Of a stretch of DNA of 64,000 nucleotides, positions 41,055 through 49,601 are shown piece after piece. The position numbers and the translations under genes were made by a program. The notes under the pieces are model-generated. The model was not told the DNA's origin. It worked only from the letters and a program-made list of their open reading frames with translations, and made no database searches. The stretch's first letter is position 1; the number at the start of each line of letters is the position of its first letter. The stretch is from Cryptosporidium bovis (lineage: Eukaryota; Apicomplexa; Conoidasida; Eucoccidiorida; Cryptosporidiidae): positions 558,001-622,000 of the forward strand of contig VHIT02000054.1 in the NCBI GenBank assembly GCA_009768925.2, read 5' to 3'.

Positions 41055-42983
41055 ATGGAGATTCTAGAAAAGTATCTGAAAGTCCCTCCTTTTTTAAGGA
41101 GCGGAAAAGAAACACCAGTTTCACGTTTTGGGATAAACGAGAATATGGTTCCAATGTTCACGAAAGGCAAAAAGGTAAGCGAATATACACACAATCAAGT
41201 AAATGAGGAAGTCTAATTTTGAATGTATAAATTAAATAATTACGCTACAATTGTACAGGGCGTTGCTATAACAGCAAACAAAACAATGGTAAGTTGAATG
41301 TTCAACCAAACTTTGAATAGTTTTAATTGAAAACCAGAGATTCAGGTATCTAAGCGTTAAAGACAACATAGCTCCAATATATCCGGAAAAGTTAAGAGTT
41401 ATTAGAGAAAAGATCGATAATATTCCTTTGACTGGAGAGTTTAATTTGAGAGAAGAGATAAAAAAGGTTAAGTTCAAGGAGGTACAGGAGGAGATAGAGG
41501 CGGTTGAATATGAGGTAATTAAAGAAGAGACAGAGGAAATAGAACAGCCTTGTAATAGAGGTGAGTATTTGAGTAGAGTGTTACAGGGAAATATAGGTTT
41601 TCAAAATCAAGTTGAAGGAATAGAATTAAGAGGGTTCAGAATACAAGGAAGTATATCTGCTGATTCAAAAGTGCAAATTATAGATACTGATGAAAATAAA
41701 AGTTATAATCCAATAAAATATGCAAGATGGTACAAGTCAACACAAATATTTTTGGATGGGGATCAGTTATTGTACGAGCCTAGTCCTGTATATGAAGGAT
41801 TTGAGTGGAAAATAACAAGAGAATGCATAGGACTGTATTTAAACGTAATCGTATTTAGAGGAAATTATATATATAATAAATGTAAGAGAAACATACTGCA
41901 GGCAAGAGACTTACATTTTAATGATAATGTAAAAAGAAAACTAGATTCAATTATGAATAACAAACAAGTGAATAGTCAGATGTATTCTGAATATAATAGT
42001 GAGTATGGTGGTAAAATTGATTCAATTATTCAAGAAAATAGTGATATGATAAACAACTTTAACACAGAAGAAATTACTATAGGGTAAGTTTAATGAAAGG
42101 AAAATAAATCATAAATGTACTTACCACAATTAAATCAACAATACGATACCAAAGTCCCGTACTTATTCCAGATTATATTGCCTATCATGTACTAAACTTT
42201 ATTTGCGAAGAAAGCTTAACCTGTAATATAATACTTTTGGACCGTCCAAGAGATACTTTTTCAAATAATGACAATGAAGACGAGAAAAAATCAGATTCGG
42301 AGGAAACCAAAAAAAGTCAAAATAAACAGTCTTCAGTAGATTACAAAAAAGGGGACAATAGTGGTAATACAGACGGTATTGACAACAAAAGTACATATGA
42401 TGACGTAACTGAAAAAAACGAAGATACCAATAAAACAGCAAAGGGAGGAGAGGAATTATTTTGTGACAGTGATAACAATAACAAGGGTAATTACCAAGAC
42501 GAAGATGATTATTGCGAAGAAGACGACTATTTGGCATATAGAAGAAAGGAATACGAAGGAATAATTGAGTGTCAGTTAATGGATGGATATGTGAAAATAA
42601 GTTATAATACAGAAAAAGACAAGGAAAAAGAGAGAATAAGGATAAAGAATGCAAACAATGATCAAGACAAAAAAATGATATACAGAAAGGCTGTACAACT
42701 AGATTTTGATCAATTTTATGTAACTATAGATAATAGTGGTGCCAACAAAAGCATTGTTAGAATGATTATATTCGAAAGTGAAAACAATAGTTACGAGATT
42801 AAGTTTAGAATAGATCCTAAATTCGGAAGGGATGTATTTTACTATTCTGTTATTGCCTTTCAAAAATGTTACCAGGAACAAAAATACGACTGGGACGATA
42901 ATCTTAAAAATGGTGACATTATACCAATAAAAGAATATATTCAAGATCAGTTGGAATATTTGTCGTTGAAGGGGTTCATTTAA
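41055..42983 (+). CDS. Unknown protein, four exons including a 30-nt mini-exon
   Basis: Exons are 41055-41174, 41259-41288, 41338-42083 and 42155-42983, giving 574 residues. Introns are 84, 49 and 71 nt with GTAAGC or GTAAGT donors. Junctions were chosen by frame: KGKK joins GVAITANKTM, then RFRYLSVKDNIAPIYPEKLR; the last joins EEITIG to PVLIPDYIAYHVLNFICEE, which removes an in-frame TAA at 42085. The last acceptor (ATACCAAAG) lacks a T-rich tract and is the weakest choice. The protein has a basic N-terminus, a conserved-looking middle (RGEYLSRVLQGNIGF, IKYARWYKSTQIFLDGDQLL), an acidic Asn/Lys-rich linker and a C-terminal beta-rich part (QLDFDQFYVTIDN, SYEIKFRIDPKFG) suggestive of a PH-like fold. 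No family recognised. It ends 28 bp from the convergent CAPZB gene. Confidence 0.65.
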
Positions 42984-43011
42984 TGAGACTTTTTTGAGGG
43001 TATATATTGCA

Positions 43012-44075
43012 CTATTTCCTTAATTCTTTTGAAATGTTAATTAAATTATCAATATAAACATTTTTTATTCGTTTCATTACACTGTTGTCTATACTTTCTA
43101 TTAGCTTGCCTATATTTAACAAGTGGAAGTAAATAGTCTGGTTATTTATTATTGTAATGGAGTTTCTATCTAATGCAATGTTATTAAGACCAGAACTAAC
43201 ATTATTTATATTTAGACTTGTATTTGTTCTCTTTAAGTTTTTAGTGAATTTTAATGTATTAAATTCGTATTTTTTTTCCAACCAATTTGTTTTGCAACCA
43301 TCATATTTTATGCTATTTTTCTTATTATTAAATCCATAATAATACACTGAACTTATTCGATATATAGATATTCCTAACTTATGTGAAATTACTGTCTCTA
43401 CATTGTGTATAATATCCAAATAATATATAAATTCATCATTATCATTGTTATTTATATCTGTATTCACGACCTTAAATGGATTTATTATATGCTTCATTGT
43501 AAAACATGTTCCGAATGAATCTCCAGACAAATCATAACAATAAACATTACTTAACAATATTCCGTGATCAAGTATATTACTGTTTATACTACCATCATAT
43601 ATTGTTGAATAGTACTTGCAGTAATTCTCATATACACCATGAAATTCTGTCTCGAGTATTTTCAAGTGTCCCAAATCTAATGTCGATGCATTTCCCTTAA
43701 TATCCTCTTCTTTTTCATTATCCTGATTCTTTAGGTATCCTTGACTATAATAGTATTTATCAGTATATGGAGATCTGTACTTTTCTCCATCTATTCTATT
43801 TGTATTGCAACCTATATAGTATTTATTTGCTTCTCTATCTAAAACTAATACTAATGGTGTATCAATCCTACTTGTTATCTCATCATGCACTGTTGGAAAC
43901 AAAACTCCTAAAAAGAAAAAGGTTAGAAAACCAATAAGGCATGCATGCCTCAGTATATTACCTACTTACCCAGCTTTTTTATTACATCATTCCCAAAACT
44001 AGGAAGGCACCTTGACCATATTTTCAAGGCTTGAACTACATTTTCATCGTAAATCCCACTATTTTGTCTATACAT
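43012..44075 (-). CDS. CAPZB: F-actin-capping protein subunit beta, two exons
   Basis: Exons on the minus strand are 44075-43970 and 43907-43012, separated by a 62-nt GTAAGT-TAG intron in phase 1; 333 residues. Exon 1 supplies VVQALKIWSRCLPSFGNDVI, matching the N-terminal helix of the family. Exon 2 has IDTPLVLVLD, then NTNRIDGEKYRSPYTDKYYY (the conserved NRDGDSYRSPWSNKY-type block), LETEFHGVYENYCKYYSTIY, and the C-terminal helices IGKLIESIDNSVMKRIKNVY. Capping protein is an alpha/beta heterodimer that blocks actin barbed ends and supports gliding motility. The C-terminal tentacle of opisthokont beta subunits appears short. The intron contains the perfect palindrome AGGCATGCATGCCT at 43937-43950. 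Confidence 0.85.
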
Positions 44076-44463
44076 TCTGGCTTATTATTTCCATCTGTTT
44101 TATTTACATATGCGCTACAGATTTATCTTATCTGCCTATATTTTATATTTTTGTGGAACTGTAACAAATGTTATTTCCTCAGTTGAATTAATCGCAATTT
44201 GTATCCATAATTATACATTTAAAACAGCTTTTTTTGTTTTTATTTCCTCTTTCTCCTCCCGCACATTCGGGGTTACATATTATACACTAAATGCATGGGG
44301 AAAATATGAATAAAATGTAGACATTGTAGTAATGTGCTTCGAGGTTCGATTCCAACATACCGCTAATTTTCTTTTTTGATTATAGTATAGTTAGAATAGA
44401 CTTTACCTAAATCAACTACGTTTTTTTTATTGCTGAAAAGCAATACTTTATTGAGTTTAGTTT
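44076..44463. other. Divergent gap between CAPZB and SNIP1
   Basis: 388 bp. It holds a 67-codon hydrophobic frame (44110-44313) without support, and a tRNA B-box-like word (GGTTCGATTCC, about 44345) that does not fold into a tRNA. Confidence 0.4.
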
Positions 44464-45149
44464 ATGCTAGACGACAGTAACAGTAATAATAAGGTTAATT
44501 TTGAACCTTCTGGTCTGCTTTCAAAATATGAAAATACGCTCAACGGAGTTCATTTAAAGGTATGTAAATACGAATATACAAACAAATAAGATTAAAATTT
44601 GTTTCAAGTACTCAAAGCCAGACGGATCTTGCAAACCGGATAAGAAATGGAAGCTTTACCACTTTAAATATAATAAAAATGCTACTAAAGATGACAATTA
44701 TATGAATACACACACATATTACTCAACAATACCTTTGTATGATCAAGAGTATCACATAATAGGTGAGTTTATTGCAAGTTTTAAAACGAATACATTTTAT
44801 ACTACACGTCTTCCATTTACTCAACCTTTTTTATTTTCTTGATGTACCCCTTAACTTTATGTATAAATTTCGCGTCTTTGTTTTATTGTTTCCAGGGAAT
44901 GACTCGAGAGTAGTTGGAATCAAGATAAGAGATGATACAGTAGATGAGCAACATGCAGTCATTCAATTTAAGTATGGTAGAAAAGGCACGCGAGATATAT
45001 ATATAATAGATATAGATAGTAAAAACGGTACATACATAAACAATGAAAGATTAGATTCAAGGAGATACTATCAATTATTCGAAAAGGATATTATTAAGTT
45101 TGGGATGTGCAAAGATGAATTCGTCTTATTAAACGACGAAATAATTTAA
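44464..45149 (+). CDS. SNIP1: FHA-domain splicing factor SNIP1/Pml1, three exons
   Basis: Exons are 44464-44559, 44609-44762 and 44896-45149; 167 residues. Introns are 49 nt (GTATGT, phase 0) and 133 nt (GTGAGT, phase 1, acceptor GTTTCCAG). The N-terminal PSGLLSKYENTLNGVHLKYS and KPDKKWKLYHFK blocks are the SNIP1/Pml1 lead-in. The FHA domain spans about 75-167: EYHIIGNDSRV, DEQHAVIQFK, IIDIDSKNGTYINNERL, then RRYYQLFEKDIIKFG. The SxxH motif of FHA phospho-binding is replaced here by DEQH, and the GR core by GN, so phosphopeptide binding may differ. Pml1/SNIP1 is a subunit of the RES complex, which aids splicing and pre-mRNA retention. The protein is shorter than human SNIP1, lacking its long N-terminus. 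Confidence 0.82.
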
Positions 45150-45560
45150 CCTACTTAAATATCACTATCTTCCATGCAAAGAAGTCTACACAAACAACTC
45201 TGAAACATTAATTAGTAATTAGATCAACTATATAAAATGAGTGTACTAGCAAATGAGATTGCTTATGGCAATTCAACCAACTCCAAGTATTGTTCGCCTT
45301 CGAAGTATTAACTAGTATCATATCTAACGGGAATGATAGTTTTGCGACTATTATTCCCGTTATAGTATAACATTAAAAGTAATTAACATTGAAAATTTCA
45401 CTCAATTTTCACTAATCGCAGTTTAATAGGACTTTAAATGATTATGCTTTGTCTCTTAAAAACAAAAAATAAGTGTATAGTAGCAGTAGTGTGTATGTAT
45501 ATTGTTGGTGTATTTTACTATACTATACTAGTTATCGTATTAAGTAAAAACAATAGATGT
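45150..45560. other. Convergent gap, nothing recognised
   Basis: 411 bp between the 3' ends of SNIP1 and eIF3m. It includes a short inverted pair around ATCTAACGGGAATGAT and ATTCCCGTTATAG at 45321-45365 that could form a stem; no open frame. Confidence 0.4.
45321..45365. terminator. Imperfect inverted repeat between convergent genes
   Basis: AACGGGAAT is followed about 15 bases later by ATTCCCGTT, a 9-bp perfect stem, in the middle of a convergent 3'-3' gap. A role in 3'-end formation is only a possibility. Confidence 0.3.
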
Positions 45561-46931
45561 CTAATTTGTACCATTTGTGGCAGTATTAATACTGTTACCT
45601 GAGTTATTGTTATTGGATGAATTTGAACTAACTATTAAAGAGGACAGATTGTTTAAATGAGAAATCCAATTTGATATTTTATTATTCAACATATCCCATT
45701 CGTTGTCCCCAAATTCTCTTTTAGTGGTACAATTAATATGAAGAGTATCTGAATTCTCTGAAATAAAACCACTAATCAAGCCAATGCTAATAGCATGAAC
45801 AACAATATCTTGCGTATCAAATGACGAAAGTCTAAACTCATTTTGCAACTCCTCTAAATTAATGCTTTCTTTATCCCTCGTTAATGTAGATATCGTCAGC
45901 AGTTGTAATTTACATATAATATTAGACTCGTTATCACCTATATCCTTGTATCTATCAATTAACTTTTTATATTCGCTCGTATTCTGAATGTTGTCGTAAT
46001 AATCGCTTATTTTTCCATGTAAACAAATATCTAGCAATTTAAACAGTGTCTTAATCTCAACATTATTACCTTGAACGTCCCTAATATAATTTACAATTGG
46101 CAAAGAGACTATTGAATCAAAAAATAATATATCCTGAATGATTATGCTTGATACTATGAATCTAATTCCATATTCTACTAAATCATTATTACCATCGCCT
46201 TTTTTAATATCTTCTATTGTATTAAACGTTTCAATATAAAGTCTCAAATAATCGTAACTTTTTTTATTTAGGTAATTGTTATTATCACATTTGTTTGCTA
46301 TATTGAATAGTGAAATGTATATATCCCTTTTGTATTTAACATCAATATTATTATTATCAAAATTACTTAAAACTTTCCTCTCAATGTTTTCGAACAACGT
46401 AAAATAAACCTCCAATGTACTCAAGTTGTCGTGATCATATATATACTTGAGTATTTTAATTAATAAGTCATAGTCCTGGTCAAAAGTATCATAATAGGTT
46501 TTTAATATACTTATTCTTAAACGAGGTATGCTTTCATCACTTATTACTTTATTTAAAAACAAATCTCTGCATTCTTTTGACCTTTTACTGTTTAATTTAG
46601 GATTTACCAATATCGACAATAATGATATAAAGAACTCCTCAGATTCTTTGTACAATTCACTGTACTTTCTCTTTACATCCTCTCTAAGTATTATTTCTTT
46701 GTTTTCATCTACTACTCTAAGTATTTCAAACACCCCGTCTACATTGTTCATTAACAACAAAAACACCTCCAGTAAATCTGTTTCATCCTCTTCTTTTATT
46801 AATTTACATACATTACTGTAAAATTCTTCTGATTTGCTCTTATCAAGATAATTTAAAATTGCAAATAACCAGTCACAAAGTATTATAGATGTTGAACGAC
46901 TGCCTCCATGGGATGTGAATACCAGTCGCAT
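45561..46931 (-). CDS. EIF3M: Translation initiation factor eIF3 subunit M (PCI domain)
   Basis: Encodes 456 residues from the ATG at 46931 (the frame starts two codons earlier at GTG). An all-helical repeat region spans about 1-300 (IPRLRISILKTYYDTFDQ). The PCI winged helix follows at about 300-415: IKTLFKLLDICLHGKISDYY, IICKLQLLTISTLTRDKESI, then LEELQNEFRLSSFDTQDIVV and IGLISGFIS. The end REFGDNEWDMLNNKISNWIS matches the eIF3m C-terminal helix and separates it from the related CSN7. eIF3m is a core subunit of eIF3, which recruits mRNA to the 40S subunit. An Asn/Ser tail closes the protein. Confidence 0.82.
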   Translation of the reverse strand: MRLVFTSHGGSRSTSIILCDWLFAILNYLDKSKSEEFYSNVCKLIKEEDETDLLEVFLLLMNNVDGVFEILRVVDENKEIILREDVKRKYSELYKESEEFFISLLSILVNPKLNSKRSKECRDLFLNKVISDESIPRLRISILKTYYDTFDQDYDLLIKILKYIYDHDNLSTLEVYFTLFENIERKVLSNFDNNNIDVKYKRDIYISLFNIANKCDNNNYLNKKSYDYLRLYIETFNTIEDIKKGDGNNDLVEYGIRFIVSSIIIQDILFFDSIVSLPIVNYIRDVQGNNVEIKTLFKLLDICLHGKISDYYDNIQNTSEYKKLIDRYKDIGDNESNIICKLQLLTISTLTRDKESINLEELQNEFRLSSFDTQDIVVHAISIGLISGFISENSDTLHINCTTKREFGDNEWDMLNNKISNWISHLNNLSSLIVSSNSSNNNNSGNSINTATNGTN

Positions 46932-48133
46932 CTTCACTACTTGACAATAATAAATGTTTGTATTCTGTTGTTTCCACTCCTAAATCACACCTCTATTCGT
47001 TGCTTTATTTTTTATGTTACCAGTTATATTTATAATAAAAGGGAAATGATTAATTAGGAGGTTAAAATAAAACTCAAAAAAGTAATAAGGAAAAAAGCCT
47101 ATAGAAAAAAAGTTTAAAAAAATGCAACACTAGACAGTTAATTATTTTATTTAAAGGCAAGTCTAAACTTCGAAACATTTAATTGATAAATTTATTCCAT
47201 TTTCTATTACTACCTTCATTGTTCATTACACTTCACCACCTATTTGACCCTATATATTATTTGTATATAGATAGCAAAGGTTCCCGCCGTCCCAAAATGT
47301 TGGCGCTGATTACTCGGTACCCTTTATTAAATTATTAAAAAAAGTGATGTATTGCAAATGTAAAATACGACTTTACGGTTTGTTTTGATTTATGTGTAAA
47401 TGTATCAATTTATATCGTATTTAATATGCCACGTGGTCCATATACTCGTTTGATTTCTATATATATGCTATTCGATAATATATTACTAGAAGTTGAATTT
47501 CAATTTGTGTGTTCGGCGCATGTATAACCTATTACTGCAAGTCAAAACCTTTTTTATTTCCCTTTGTTGCTACTTTTTTTGCCTTTATTGCTTGATCCAT
47601 CCTTTTTTCCACTGTAACCTCGCCCATTTGCAGACATTAATTGTTTGTTTCAGTCACATTATGGGAAAGGCGAGTTTTTTCAGCACTCGCAATACAAGCA
47701 TACAAAATCGCGTAGAAATAAACTACACGAAGACATATTAATCGTTTGCTTTAATTCTAATAAACATTGAAAAGACTTAAGTAGGTTTTAGTGTTTTTTT
47801 CAAGTAGTTTGTCTAGTACTGTCAATATTTTAAGTAAATATCAAAGAGGAGTTACAAGGCTAGCTAAGAACGATAAAGCAAAAAATAAAACAATCAGGTA
47901 AAAAGAATTTAAATTATCAATATTCCACTTTTTAAAAATTAAAAATAACTTATTGCATTTACTTTAAATATCATTAACAATCCATTTTTCGTCATTTATC
48001 TATTTTCTCCACTTATTACAATTTCTTCCCTTTTGTTGGTTTTCTCTTATTCAACTATTTTACTTACTGAAATGCTCCATACTCGCAATAATAAGCACCC
48101 CTCCATATTATATGTAACAAACAACATATATCG
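46932..48133. promoter_or_regulatory. Long gap upstream of eIF3m with E2F-like pair and a less AT-rich block
   Basis: 1.2 kb. TTCCCGCC at 47281-47288 and TTGGCGCTG at 47300-47308 form a close pair in opposite orientation, about 350 bp before the eIF3m start. 47540-47760 is less AT-rich and has coding-like frames on both strands, including a 27-codon Lys/Gly/Ser-rich minus-strand frame (47554-47637). No gene is called there. Confidence 0.4.
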
Positions 48134-48580
48134 CTAAATATTGTGATCAACAGAATTAGAAAGGTTGCTATTGTTTAATATGCTACTGCTTGACTTGACT
48201 GTGTATGTATTAGCACTCGAATTTTGATATTCAACGTACTGAGAATCCGCTGTATAATTGTTAACATTCCTATTCCTCCTCTTGTTTCTTATTAACAAGT
48301 ATGTTCCTCTAAACAATGAAATTAAAATAATTAACCCTATAAATGATCCCAAACCAATAAAATAAGAAACCGTAAGTGCCACTTTGGCATTCGAAATTCC
48401 AAATAAGCTATAACTGAAACCTGTGTTCACTGTTGCAGTTGAAACTATTTCAAATATGTCACTTAAACTTATCCCGGAACTTTGAAGCATTATGCCATTG
48501 GTTAGTGTGCTGCTTTGCCCCGGTAATACATCCAAATAGTTATCACGTAACTTATATTCACCATGAAATGCTGTCTTCAT
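48134..48580 (-). CDS. Small single-pass membrane protein, unknown
   Basis: Encodes 148 residues. The N-terminal 65 residues are hydrophilic to mixed, without a cleavable signal. One long hydrophobic segment at about 66-92 (VALTVSYFIGLGSFIGLIIL) is followed by a basic cytosolic stop (RNKRRNRN) and a Ser/Asn/Tyr-rich tail with SQYVEYQN. No family recognised. It starts at the first ATG. AAAGGCGGGAAC at 48711-48722 and TTGCATGCAA at 48744-48753 lie about 130-175 bp upstream, a good promoter arrangement. Confidence 0.65.
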   Translation of the reverse strand: MKTAFHGEYKLRDNYLDVLPGQSSTLTNGIMLQSSGISLSDIFEIVSTATVNTGFSYSLFGISNAKVALTVSYFIGLGSFIGLIILISLFRGTYLLIRNKRRNRNVNNYTADSQYVEYQNSSANTYTVKSSSSILNNSNLSNSVDHNI

Positions 48581-49601
48581 CTTATAATGACGCTATAACA
48601 CCTTCTGTTCTCCTATACTAATTCATATATTCTAGTTTAATTATTTTATTACTAAGACATGGAACTTTGTTTCAAGATGCAAATAACTTCCTATATTATT
48701 TTACTATTTTAAAGGCGGGAACTTATTTTTAAAGATCACAAAATTGCATGCAAAAAAAGTATCGTTATATAGAAAATGAGAGGTAAAAAAAGAAAGATTG
48801 TAACCACGTTGATGATCAAAAAATATATGTATTTACTATATTAGTAGACAACATGTAGGAAAAGGAGATAAGGCAGAACAACTTTACAAATTTAAGATAA
48901 CTCCAAGTGTGAAAATAATAACATCAAAACACGAAAATACAAGCTAAAACATGTGCCCTATTAAACTCACACACATCCTTTTCTGTTAATATGTTGATTA
49001 TTATCCTTGCAAAATCACTAACACGACACATTTTTCCCTCCCTTTCTCTAAATTAAATTAAATTAGTTCGTTTGATTAGACAAGACATGTTGTTGCATGT
49101 ATAAACATGTATAGAAAATGACGTTGGAAAAAAGGTCCAGATTAGAGAGAAGTAATTAATTGTTACGTTTTTAAATAATGTAACCAATACTATGGTTGTG
49201 CATTCAATTACATGGGTGTATGTAACGCATATTGGCATTATATCTGGTGGTGCTACAACTATCTGCATCACTATTCCGAAAGAAAAGCAATTTCCTCAAA
49301 GTAAATGGAAGTGGTAACAGGTAAAAGAACCAAGCACGAAGAACATATAATAATACAATTGTAAAAATTAGTGATGCTATGCGTATTAATATGATAATAA
49401 GTAAATATATTATATAAGGCAGAAACTAAAAGGCGTATAAACAAAAAATGACAAAATTCTAAATACTAATTTAAAATGGTCTAGTATATATAATAAGCAG
49501 TGCAAATATATGTATTAACAAATGTTGGTATTCTCTAATCCATATTACGTATTGTGACAATATACTATTTAACGAAATAAATGCAATTTTTTGTTAGTGC
49601 A
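48581..49601. promoter_or_regulatory. Gap between the TRAP-C1 3' end and the small membrane gene
   Basis: 1.02 kb. Upstream of the small membrane gene lie AAAGGCGGGAAC (48711-48722) and the palindrome TTGCATGCAA (48744-48753), about 20 bp apart. The remainder is probably the 3' UTR of TRAP-C1; the minus frame at 49053-49271 is not supported. Confidence 0.45.

Noticed and set aside
42085..42087. In-frame TAA that would split the gene at 41055-42983 in two
   Set aside because: It falls within a GTAAGT donor; splicing to 42155 joins the frames and gives protein-like sequence across the junction, and the second part lacks its own ATG.
44340..44365. GGTTCGATTCC, a perfect tRNA B-box-like word
   Set aside because: The flanks do not pair into a T-arm of five base pairs, and no A-box, anticodon arm or acceptor stem fits upstream.
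49053..49271. 72-codon minus-strand frame
   Set aside because: No domain, high AT; lies where the TRAP-C1 3' UTR is expected.
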